Assembly: GCA_021156105.1 (NCBI GenBank) | Contig: JAJNBD010000006.1 | Location: 1-64,000 of the forward strand | Source: Gammaproteobacteria bacterium | Lineage (GTDB): Bacteria; Pseudomonadota; Gammaproteobacteria; CAISUE01 | Direction: 5' to 3' | Length of the DNA stretch: 64,000 bases | Shown: positions 18,401 through 25,272 of the stretch, piece by piece | Layout of the letters: the number at the start of each line of letters is the position of its first letter | How positions within the stretch are numbered: the stretch's first letter is position 1 | Made by a program: the position numbers and the translations under genes | Notes under the pieces: model-generated | What the model was told of the DNA's origin: nothing | Seen by the model: only the letters and a program-made list of their open reading frames with translations | The model's database searches: none

Positions 18401-19951
18401 TGAAAAACAATTGAGTATAGCTTGTGCCTCCGAGTTGGTCTTCATTGCCAGTATTAACTCAACATAAATTGGATGATCCAGCGGCACTACATAGCCTAAT
18501 GAATATAAATACTTTACGACAGAGGTATGGTTTGCCTGCATTGCTGTTAGCATAGAGTCTAGAATGATTTTTCGTTCAGCTTCCTCTGCGCCAAATTTAT
18601 ACTTATAAAAAAGTTGTAGAAACTTTATTTGTTGATTTTTTGCGGCAAGCGTCCAAGCGCTAGCTAGCCTTACTTTGAATGTTTTTAATAGTGCTCGGCA
18701 GGTATCTAAATTCTGAGCATTTATGCTGTTTAGCAATAGCTGCTCAGCTTGAGCAGGGGCGGGTTTTAAGGGGAAATATTGAGCAAGCTCTTTATGTAAT
18801 GCTGGAAATCTCAACAAATATGGGACAAAAGGAATATCGTTCCAAGGTAAGACATTAATTCTTTTTAAAAATAAAATCGCTAACAACAATCTTTCTTGTG
18901 CGTCATTTTCTTCGTGCATTCCGTTAAGATAAGCGTTATAGAGTAAATCAGCGGGCGTAATTCCATATTGGTTAGGTTTATGAATATCAACACCATTTTG
19001 TACTAAATAATAAATTAATTGCGCGTTATATCTTGCCTCCCATATTATGTTATCAGCTGGTAGCAATGAAGCAAGTGGTTTTTTTACTCCTATAAAGTAA
19101 TGCAATAAATTGGAGCCATCAGAAAATTGATACTCAAAAGGTACAACGGGTAAGTCTTGCTGTTTGGGTATTTGAGGTTCACAAACTTCGTCATTCCCGA
19201 TTAGGCTAGCGCTTCTTCTTAATCTTTCAATAGATTCTGGTGCCAGCTGGGGTTGCCATGTAGTCATGCGTATTCTTGCCAGGCCAAATTCTGCGAGTGC
19301 AAGTATCGCTAAACCTTCTACAGCATCTCGCGCATGATCTTGGTTGTTAGAGAGATATAGGTTATAAGCCATCCGCTTATTATTTACAAAAACATAGTTA
19401 AAATAATCACTGTGTTGCACATTTAAGGGGATATAAGAAATAATCTTCCCAGAAAATGTGACCACCGTGCACGTTTCGGCCTCTGGTGATTGATCCAGGG
19501 ATTGTGCTAGCTTGTTACGCTCATGCATTAAGTACTGCAGGTCCATCTCAAAAAGACCAGAGCCTACTTCCCAGGTATTGGCTAAAAATACTTCTAATCT
19601 GGCCCCAGCAAGAAATACCTTTGGGCTTAGTGTACCGGCTAATAAAATCAATTTGGCTAGTAAACGAGCATAATTCTCTGGCCGCAACACCAGTTTCTCT
19701 TTATCAATAAGTGCCTGACTGCTTTCAATGATAGGTGGAGGAGCATATGTATTCATATCGAAGCGAGATAAATCAAGTAAAAGCTTGCCTTGATCATTTG
19801 CAAATACCCCACCCGCCTCAACAAAATCGAACAGCATTTGCGTAAAATATGTTTCAGCATCAAGTCCCCAGCGACTGTTGGCAGCTGCAACAACTTTTTC
19901 AGCCCAAGCTGTTAAAAACACTTGGCATTCTTGCTCGGTTTGGTATGGCAT
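15410..19951 (-). CDS. Giant ankyrin-repeat protein with C-terminal HEPN-like motif; candidate Dot/Icm effector
   Basis: 1513 residues, no signal peptide or clear membrane segment. Ankyrin-type repeats are visible in three places: about 277-345 (SDGSNLLHYFIG, LVQNGVDIHKPNQYGITPAD), about 868-930 (DEDTVLHQAARINDIALVKI and LLEKNANPLKKNRTGESSLS) and about 1064-1095 (SEGFTPIHLMIRYTKNIEIV). A Pro/Ser/Thr-rich linker follows (about 1160-1260). The C-terminal part is helical and has RNAYAHA at 1458-1464, which fits the RX4H pattern of HEPN domains. GGAGG precedes the ATG by 8 bases. It is a single-gene unit in a Dot/Icm organism, so an injected effector is a fair inference but unproven. The exact function is unknown; the HEPN call rests on one motif and helical context. 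Confidence 0.75.
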   Translation of the reverse strand: MPYQTEQECQVFLTAWAEKVVAAANSRWGLDAETYFTQMLFDFVEAGGVFANDQGKLLLDLSRFDMNTYAPPPIIESSQALIDKEKLVLRPENYARLLAKLILLAGTLSPKVFLAGARLEVFLANTWEVGSGLFEMDLQYLMHERNKLAQSLDQSPEAETCTVVTFSGKIISYIPLNVQHSDYFNYVFVNNKRMAYNLYLSNNQDHARDAVEGLAILALAEFGLARIRMTTWQPQLAPESIERLRRSASLIGNDEVCEPQIPKQQDLPVVPFEYQFSDGSNLLHYFIGVKKPLASLLPADNIIWEARYNAQLIYYLVQNGVDIHKPNQYGITPADLLYNAYLNGMHEENDAQERLLLAILFLKRINVLPWNDIPFVPYLLRFPALHKELAQYFPLKPAPAQAEQLLLNSINAQNLDTCRALLKTFKVRLASAWTLAAKNQQIKFLQLFYKYKFGAEEAERKIILDSMLTAMQANHTSVVKYLYSLGYVVPLDHPIYVELILAMKTNSEAQAILNCFSEEDRSKLVDLHEETLFEAYVQRRLNARQIVMLKTKTRHLPPSQPGIPPSEQLDSLNEEEVKKSLDKLIAKTIAQRNIELYIDVIRGSELETSDFIQALFHSDQWEEFKLAVNKLFDDLNNESNLVVINALPVDTRMELLALHEEKLITAYIQGKVQLNSILSIVPKVYFPDLAQQFMAAGKSFKQYFQENLLYGKDIEIFKDKFIGKVVAKSDVKLWVALFINGEFNRLALIENIVGSPSWEEFKKTIAARSEGNTIIKEVWLQAFAKEKMAYLADFGLDRKLSGDKTLLQLFLQEKLPVAQIKFIINNMNKKLIRITDVSLALSYDDQKNRQEIVDQLLTEELDLNEVVNKDEDTVLHQAARINDIALVKILLEKNANPLKKNRTGESSLSLAFYHHKAELFNALLEKVDAAQFKAEFPELLKQIFIKCNAPSIEQKRCVKALIAKHPTLAMAVVEGIANNDRLVDAFGNTLKFLDPKELAHFALENYDGKSKLFASLLTKKVFNKVLTSDCSSKSPNLLFEALVLGKTDLIPVMLKSGCITLIVANSEGFTPIHLMIRYTKNIEIVKALIAYADKHAKAIFQNKVEGYSLVDWCDIWKEENKLALEIKKLFITKGIKPSGKPILRQDLRRPDISPSIFASRRLLPQVTRSAFASPPTVPRLESVAGPASPPVERTDQAQEPTIAKEDFSTLTVTVIPPKKQPTSTAPAHSVFRPLLPYQKEVQRKNQIKIAKELVVTLTETKQLTEEPTQEHNQLLQLYYLITRAFQLLSSLSEKMLCKIYGATLDAVGRREYFLNIRGKLFHRNLPGEQLIPFDFDHVKTILSQLWPIMPALEQIANEQLDISVGLCTLPREGRFFNRLEELQSLRPKEASEKLQLTLKHLAALSEISTNIEDYRSGTWLHNQACALIMLLDEFADCAGAEAKHRRDQAFFKQAKEVRNAYAHAKEENEYHEIAGKMTWEKPFGLAEDLCRLIKQAAAILSQTTTARLSLQAI

Positions 19952-20307
19952 AGAAGTCCTCCAGTTTATTGTTGTTGATGAGAGTACAGGGGAAACTTAA
20001 AATTTTTACTTTATATTCAGTATAACAACAATTATTTTAAAAAGAAAATTGCCTATTCTTCAGTTTTATAAGGCTGACAAAAGCAAGGCGCGACCAGCGT
20101 TTTAGGTGCTTTTCCTATTCAGCAAGTGCAATAGAAATGCTTTTTGTTTTAGTGCGTAAAACTTTAGTTTTACGCCAATAGCTGGGTATTTTTTATCATT
20201 AACGATTTCACTAATTATATAAAATTGATAAGTTTTAAGACCTGTGCAATTGTGTTTCGATGGTTAATCCCCTAAAATGAAAGCTTTCGAAAAATAGTAA
20301 TGAAATC
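19952..20307. other. Intergenic region with promoters for the ankyrin gene and dapB
   Basis: This 356-base AT-rich gap has no gene. On the minus strand TATACT (complement of 20019-20024) could be the -10 of the ankyrin gene; its -35 is poor. A perfect 10-bp hairpin, GCGTAAAACT (20154-20163) with AGTTTTACGC (20166-20175), has only a 2-base spacer and may be an operator-like palindrome or an attenuator. Confidence 0.45.
20193..20221 (+). promoter_or_regulatory. Possible promoter of dapB
   Basis: TTATCA (20193-20198), 17 bases, TATATA (20216-20221). It lies about 85 bases before dapB and 18 bases after the 10-bp palindrome at 20154-20175. Confidence 0.45.
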
Positions 20308-20976
20308 ATGACGGTTAAGATCATCATTAATGGAGCTGCTGGGCGTATGGGGCAGTTAGCCTGCGCTGTGGTTAGTGAAATTCCTGGTTTTACGCTGGTT
20401 GCCAAATGTGGGCGGCAAGATGATTTGGTTAAGAAGATTCAGGTGCTAGAAGCACAAGTAGTTTTGGATGTGACGTCCGCTGATTGTGTTTATCAAAACG
20501 CAGAAAAAATTTTGCAAGCTGGGGCAAGGCCAATTATTGGTACCAGTGGTTTAAATGAAGGACAGGTAGATCAACTTAAAAAAATCGCAGCTGAAAGAAA
20601 TTTAGGCGGCATTATCGCACCAAATTTTTCCTTGGGTGCGATTTTAATGATGCGTTTTGCGAAAGAAGCCGCAAAATATTTTCCGAAAGCAGAAATCATT
20701 GAAATGCATCATGAACAGAAAAAAGATGCGCCTTCAGGTACGGCGATCCGCACTCAAGAAATGATGCAAATTAATGCGCCAATTCATTCGGTGCGTTTAC
20801 CAGGCTTAATTGCTCGGCAACAAGTAATATTTGGCGGAGTAGGTGAAACGCTTACACTAGATCATAATACGCTTAATCGTGAAGCATTTGCAGCAGGCAT
20901 ACGTTTAGCTTGCGAAAGAATTATGCATGTTGATCAGCTCATCTATGGCCTTGATCAATTATTAGAAAATAAGTAA
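20308..20976 (+). CDS. dapB: 4-hydroxy-tetrahydrodipicolinate reductase (short form)
   Basis: Second enzyme of the lysine/diaminopimelate branch: it reduces hydroxy-tetrahydrodipicolinate with NAD(P)H. N-terminal nucleotide site IIINGAAGRMGQLA (residues 5-18), GTSGLNE, the APNFSLGAILMM segment, and the catalytic EMHHEQKKDAPSGTA motif. 222 residues against about 270 in E. coli, with the region after the nucleotide site compacted, similar in size to short DapB forms known elsewhere. All catalytic motifs are present, so it is probably active. smpB follows 12 bases later. Confidence 0.92.
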   Translation: MTVKIIINGAAGRMGQLACAVVSEIPGFTLVAKCGRQDDLVKKIQVLEAQVVLDVTSADCVYQNAEKILQAGARPIIGTSGLNEGQVDQLKKIAAERNLGGIIAPNFSLGAILMMRFAKEAAKYFPKAEIIEMHHEQKKDAPSGTAIRTQEMMQINAPIHSVRLPGLIARQQVIFGGVGETLTLDHNTLNREAFAAGIRLACERIMHVDQLIYGLDQLLENK

Positions 20977-20988
20977 GGCAAACAGGAT

Positions 20989-21453
20989 ATGGCAAAAAAA
21001 GAAGCTGACAATGTAATTAGTATCAATAAAAAAGCAGGCTTTAATTATTTCCTAGAAGAACATTTCGAGGCAGGCATTGCGTTGCAAGGTTGGGAAGTAA
21101 AAAGCATTCGGGCAGGGAAGTTGCAAATTACGGATAGCTATGTGCTATTGCGTAATGGCGAAGCATTTTTAATCGGTATGCAAATTACGCCATTAAAAAC
21201 GGTTTCTACCCACTTTTTGCCTGATGCTAATCGTACGCGAAAACTATTATTACACCGTAATGAAATTGATCGTCTTATTGGTGCCTCAGAGCGCAAGGGC
21301 TATACTATTGTCTTAACGCGCCTCTATTGGAAAGGCCATAAAGTGAAATGTCAAATCTCTGTTGCAAAAGGTAAGCAAACGCATGATAAGCGTGAGACCA
21401 TCAAAGAACGTGATTGGGCACGAGAAAAATCGCGTTTAATGCGGCACCACTAG
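20989..21453 (+). CDS. smpB: SsrA-binding protein SmpB
   Basis: Partner of tmRNA in rescue of stalled ribosomes. 154 residues with the OB-fold core and typical stretches FNYFLEEHFEAGIALQGWEV, KSIRAGKLQITDSYV and the basic C-terminal tail KGKQTHDKRETIKERDWARE. A tmRNA gene is not recognisable nearby. Probably co-transcribed with dapB. Confidence 0.96.
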   Translation: MAKKEADNVISINKKAGFNYFLEEHFEAGIALQGWEVKSIRAGKLQITDSYVLLRNGEAFLIGMQITPLKTVSTHFLPDANRTRKLLLHRNEIDRLIGASERKGYTIVLTRLYWKGHKVKCQISVAKGKQTHDKRETIKERDWAREKSRLMRHH

Positions 21454-21532
21454 CTATTGTTCTGCGACACGAGTGGCTTTAATTAAATCACGTTGGTCAT
21501 ACTTAAAAGCTTCATATTTTCACTCAAAGCTT

Positions 21533-21561
21533 TTGACTATTAAGGCTGAGAAATATCTATT
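21533..21561 (+). promoter_or_regulatory. Promoter for the putative RNA gene after smpB
   Basis: TTGACT (21533-21538), 17-base spacer, TCTATT (21556-21561). The start would be about 21568. Confidence 0.5.
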
Positions 21562-21567
21562 CAACAA

Positions 21568-21831
21568 GTTAAGGTATTGGATTACAAACCGCCGGGGTGA
21601 GGATTACATATATCTGAGGTTATTTACTAGGTAAAAGCTCTTGCGCTTTATGCTTAGCTTAGGTAATATGGAACCAACAGGATGGATTGCAAGGAAGCCT
21701 TAATAGGGAGATTAAACGAGATAGGATATCTCGTCTGGAAAGTTGCAAACAGCCCTACGGATAGGCTAGTTGGCAGCATCATGGAAGAAATCCTTACCCA
21801 AAAGCCCGCATTGGATGCGGGCTTTTTTTTT
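21568..21831 (+). ncRNA. Candidate structured non-coding RNA (about 260 nt), family unknown
   Basis: The stretch lies between a promoter-like sequence and a strong terminator. It has several local stems: AAAGC-TCTTGC-GCTTT near 21641, ACGAGATA-GGA-TATCTCGT near 21717, CCTA-CGGA-TAGG near 21755, and GGTT/AACC arms that could close a longer domain. A 62-codon frame (21682-21870) runs straight through the terminator, so it is unlikely to be the product. I compared it by eye with tmRNA, RNase P RNA, 4.5S and 6S RNA and with common riboswitches and saw no match. It could instead be the leader of miaA with a terminator-type switch. Confidence 0.4.
21801..21831 (+). terminator. Rho-independent terminator before miaA
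   Basis: AAAGCCCGCA pairs with TGCGGGCTTT over 10 bp around TTGGA, followed by T's. It lies 350 bases past smpB and 47 bases before miaA. Confidence 0.92.
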
Positions 21832-21878
21832 ATGTTATGCAGAATCTTTTTTGTGCGGCAAAAATGCTAAAATAGATC

Positions 21879-22805
21879 ATGCAAAAGAAACTCATTACCC
21901 TCATGGGCCCTACGGCCACTGGCAAAACTGATTTAGCAATTCAGTTAGCGCAAGTATTGCCACTCGAAATTATTAGTGTTGATTCTGCTTTAGTCTATTG
22001 TGGTATGGATATTGGTACAGCTAAACCTTCACCAGAAGTTTTGCAAAAGCTTCCTCATCATTTAATCGACATTATTTCTCCAGAAACCAATTATTCAGTA
22101 GCCGCATTTTTAAACGATGCAAAACAGGCGATCCAGGAGATTCAATCACGTGGTAAAGTGCCGCTATTAGTCGGTGGTACGATGCTATATTTCAAAGCGT
22201 TAACTGAGGGATTAGCGGATATTCCGCCTGTGCCTGAAGCGATTCGTACTCACCTTAAAGAAGAGCTAACGCAACAAGGGCTTGCCGTGTTTTATCAGCG
22301 GTTAGCCGCGGTTGACCCTGTATCGGCTGCACGGATTCATGCGAATGATGCCCAGCGCATTTTACGTGCGCTAGAAGTTTATGAGTCTAGTGGCAAAACT
22401 TTAAGTGCATGGATTGAGGCAGGTCAGCGCCAACATGACTTAGGTGAAATTCTGCAGATTAGCCTAATCCCAGAAGACCGAGCTTATCTGCACCAAGTAT
22501 TAGCAGAGCGTTTTCAGCAAATGTTGGATATGGGATTTGTGGCAGAAGTAGAAAGGCTTAAGCATAAATATCATCTTCAGGCGGATTTGTCTTCCATGCG
22601 TTGCGTGGGTTATCGTCAAGTCTGGCAATACTTGGCTAATGAAATCACTTACCCTGAGATGGTTGAACAAGGTATCGCAGCATCAAGGCAGCTAGCTAAG
22701 CGGCAAATGACTTGGTTACGCGCTTGGCCAGCGCACCATATGATTGCGGCCTATCAAAAGCAGGCACTTCAATCTATCCAAGAACTCATCAAGAAAAATT
22801 TTTAA
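21879..22805 (+). CDS. miaA: tRNA dimethylallyltransferase
   Basis: Adds the isopentenyl group to A37 of tRNAs that read UNN codons. P-loop GPTATGKT (residues 10-17), the substrate-binding stretch SVDSALVYCGMDIGTAKPSP, LVGGTMLYFKAL, and RCVGYRQVWQYL near the end. 308 residues, normal. A TAAAAT at 21868 may be its own -10 box. It converges with relA; the two stops overlap by four bases. No hfq gene follows, unlike E. coli. Confidence 0.96.
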   Translation: MQKKLITLMGPTATGKTDLAIQLAQVLPLEIISVDSALVYCGMDIGTAKPSPEVLQKLPHHLIDIISPETNYSVAAFLNDAKQAIQEIQSRGKVPLLVGGTMLYFKALTEGLADIPPVPEAIRTHLKEELTQQGLAVFYQRLAAVDPVSAARIHANDAQRILRALEVYESSGKTLSAWIEAGQRQHDLGEILQISLIPEDRAYLHQVLAERFQQMLDMGFVAEVERLKHKYHLQADLSSMRCVGYRQVWQYLANEITYPEMVEQGIAASRQLAKRQMTWLRAWPAHHMIAAYQKQALQSIQELIKKNF

Positions 22806-24715
22806 TTCCACTTTGCCTGTAATACTTTTTCAGGTTTGAGCTTTTGTCTAGCGATAAAGCTTGTGCAATTAACTTTGTGAATAGCAATGCCTTGACGAGA
22901 AATATACCCTGCGATTTCATCATGTTTGGTAGGATTACAGCAGCGCGCTGGGTGGCTTAATAAATTCCCTAAACCTTCAATAATGATACCACTGGCTTTA
23001 TTAGGTAAGTTGGTTTTGCTGGGTTCTCGGCTGCGTATCGGCTTTGGTGCGAGGTACCAATGCTCGAGTCTTCCGGTTATTTGCGTTTGACGCAAGTGGC
23101 CAGAGCCAATAGCACTGTAGAGATCTTCTTTGTTGGTATACTCAAATTTTTTTGCCAGTTCATCATGGTCAATATCGTGTAGATTAAGTCGCTTTATTTC
23201 GCGCTCTAACAAAGCTTTGCCATCAAGAACATATTGGTCATGGTCAAGTTGTCGAAACCAGTGTGCGACTTTTGCTTTAGCTCTTGCCGTCACTAAATAG
23301 CCGGCATTAGAGTTTAACCAATCTCGCGATGGCTTTGCTTCTTTGCCTGTTAATACTTCAACGCGGTCCCCCATTTTTAATGGAGTAGTTAAAGGCATAA
23401 TCTGCCCGTTAATTTTTGCGCCGCGGCAGCGGTGGCCTACGCTAGTGTGAATGGTATAAGCAAAATCTAACGTGGTTGCGCCTTGGGGAAGGTCAATGAT
23501 GTCACCTGTGGGCGTAAGGACATAAATGCGGTCAGACAAGATATTTTGCCCTGACGTTTCCACTTCTTTTTGCCAAGATAAAACTTCTCTTAGCCAAGCA
23601 ATTTTTGCTTCATAACTTTGGTTCCCTTGACCGCCTTCTTTATAGCGCCAATGGGCTGCGACACCAAGTTCAGACTCTTGGTGCATTTTATAGGTGCGGA
23701 TTTGAATTTCTACAATATGTTGATCAGGGCCATAGACAGCAGTATGAATCGACTGATATCCATTGGGTTTTGGCGCGCTAATATAATCATCAAATTCTTG
23801 AGAAATCATTTCAAAATTTTGCTGAACGATGTCTAATACGCGATAACAATCTTCAATGCTGTCAACAAGAACGCGCACAGCGCTAATATCATAGAGATCT
23901 TTTAAAGTAATTTTCTTGCGAGAAATTTTTTTGTAAATACTATAAAGATGTTTTGCTCGCCCCATTAATTCAAAATTTTTAATATGTGCAGTACTTAAAT
24001 AGTCATTGAGTAATTTTAAAACTTGCTGAATCAATGCTTCGCGGTCTTTGCGCTTCATATCAAGCTGTTTCGCGAGCTGTTTATATTCGCTAGGGTGCAT
24101 CGCGCGAAAGGCAAGATCCTCCATTTCCCATTTTAATTGACCAAGGCCAAGACGATTGGCGAGTGGCGCATAAATACTGTGCATTTCTTCGCCTAATTTT
24201 TGCACCGTTGGTTCAGGCAAAAAGCGTGCAGTGCGTAGACTATGCAAGCGTTCTGCAAGTTTTAATAAGACGACGCGTAGATCGTCTACCATGGCCAATA
24301 GCATTTTGCGGCAATTTTCAATTTGTCCGGTGCTTTTGTTTTTAGTTTGCTGCAAGTCACTAACCGCATGCATTTGGTCAGCGCCTTGAATTAAGGTTGC
24401 CACAGTGGGTGATAAAGTTTCTTGAATATCTTGTAAGCTGATATCTTGATGTTCCCAGATGGGGTACAAAAGCGCAGCTGATAACAATTCTGCATCGACA
24501 TGCAAAGCAAGTAAGCTATCCGCAATGCTTAAGCCATGCTGCCAAAGGCTAATATTGCCTAAGCCTAAAATCTCACTACCAGTCATAAACGCTAGCTGAG
24601 CAGCTTGCGCAATTAAGGTGGATTTTTGGTAAGCCTCTGGTAATTGGCTAAGCCAGGTTGGTAGGGAAATATCTTGTGGACTTTCCCAGTAAGGTTGATG
24701 TGTGAGTTTAACCAT
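22802..24715 (-). CDS. relA: (p)ppGpp synthetase RelA lacking the ACT domain
   Basis: Makes (p)ppGpp on ribosomes with uncharged tRNA. Domains in order: pseudo-hydrolase (about 50-185) in which the HD pair is lost (AALLYPIWEHQD, where SpoT has HDVIEDT); synthetase (about 240-360) with EFDDYISAPKPNGYQSIHTA; TGS domain (about 395-455); helical; and a CC...H...C motif region (HPARCCNPTKHDEIAGYISR). The protein stops at VLQAKWN, the point where the C-terminal ACT/RRM domain should begin: 637 residues against 744 in E. coli. The stop overlaps the miaA end, so no remnant is left downstream. The start overlaps the preceding secreted-protein gene by 8 bases. Confidence 0.93.
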   Translation of the reverse strand: MVKLTHQPYWESPQDISLPTWLSQLPEAYQKSTLIAQAAQLAFMTGSEILGLGNISLWQHGLSIADSLLALHVDAELLSAALLYPIWEHQDISLQDIQETLSPTVATLIQGADQMHAVSDLQQTKNKSTGQIENCRKMLLAMVDDLRVVLLKLAERLHSLRTARFLPEPTVQKLGEEMHSIYAPLANRLGLGQLKWEMEDLAFRAMHPSEYKQLAKQLDMKRKDREALIQQVLKLLNDYLSTAHIKNFELMGRAKHLYSIYKKISRKKITLKDLYDISAVRVLVDSIEDCYRVLDIVQQNFEMISQEFDDYISAPKPNGYQSIHTAVYGPDQHIVEIQIRTYKMHQESELGVAAHWRYKEGGQGNQSYEAKIAWLREVLSWQKEVETSGQNILSDRIYVLTPTGDIIDLPQGATTLDFAYTIHTSVGHRCRGAKINGQIMPLTTPLKMGDRVEVLTGKEAKPSRDWLNSNAGYLVTARAKAKVAHWFRQLDHDQYVLDGKALLEREIKRLNLHDIDHDELAKKFEYTNKEDLYSAIGSGHLRQTQITGRLEHWYLAPKPIRSREPSKTNLPNKASGIIIEGLGNLLSHPARCCNPTKHDEIAGYISRQGIAIHKVNCTSFIARQKLKPEKVLQAKWN

Positions 24716-25118
24716 GCGCTTGTGGTTGTTTGGTTAGAATTAAAGTTGCGCCTGGAATTAACTCGCAAGTACTGTGTTCACTGCTAACAAGAAAAAGTTT
24801 CATATTATTATGGTCTAAGTACCCTAAGAAAGTTGCTTTTGTACCATTACACTTTCCACTCTCAAATGTGGCGCTAATTTGGGGAATTTGAGAAAAGCTG
24901 GAAGAAAGATTATAGCAAATGCCATCAGAAATTTTTCCTGTGCCTAAATCTGAACTAAAAGATCCGTTGATCGTTAAGCCACCATCGTTGCTTATGAGAT
25001 AACTATCGGTTATATGTTTTCCGCTTGCCCAGTGGGTTTTATCTGCTAAGAGACTGCAATCTGCAATAGCACTATTACTGGTGATGATAAGTGAGATAAC
25101 TAAGAACTTAGTTTTCAT
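24708..25118 (-). CDS. Small secreted hypothetical protein
   Basis: 136 residues with a Sec signal peptide (MKTKFLVISLIITSNSAIA, cleavage likely before DCS). The mature part is Gly/Ser/Thr-rich, probably mainly beta, and has Cys in four or more places that could form disulfides (DCSLL, GICYN, GKCNG, STCEL). I chose ATG 25118, with AGGGGAAAG upstream, over the in-frame ATG at 25151, because it puts the signal peptide at the N-terminus. I do not recognise the family. It overlaps relA by 8 bases and would be the first gene of that operon. Confidence 0.65.
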   Translation of the reverse strand: MKTKFLVISLIITSNSAIADCSLLADKTHWASGKHITDSYLISNDGGLTINGSFSSDLGTGKISDGICYNLSSSFSQIPQISATFESGKCNGTKATFLGYLDHNNMKLFLVSSEHSTCELIPGATLILTKQPQAHG

Positions 25119-25272
25119 AAGCTTTCCCCTATAATAATTATAATGGGTCACGCAACCATTTTATACGCTTTGCATTTTAAGCGCTAGAGGGGGTAATTAT
25201 TTATCTTTTGTAAGAAATTACGCAACATTTGTCTTCCTAAACGATAGGGTATTGTATGCTGCTAGAAAATGT

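Noticed and set aside
19995..20017. Possible PmrA-type box (CTTAAAATT ... CTTTATATT) upstream of the ankyrin gene
   Set aside because: Spacing is 4 instead of 2, the match is weak in an AT-rich gap, and its orientation does not fit the minus-strand gene.
21682..21870. 62-codon open frame between smpB and miaA
   Set aside because: It reads through a strong rho-independent terminator (21801-21831) and its last third is translated T-run and spacer. A structured RNA explains the region better.
21454..21878. tmRNA (ssrA) next to smpB
   Set aside because: No GGGGCTG-type 5' end, no tRNA-like 3' end with TTCGA and CCA, and no recognisable tag reading frame.
22802..24715. Frameshift as the cause of the short RelA
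   Set aside because: Downstream of the stop the sequence is the coding end of miaA on the other strand; no ACT-like sequence exists in another frame.
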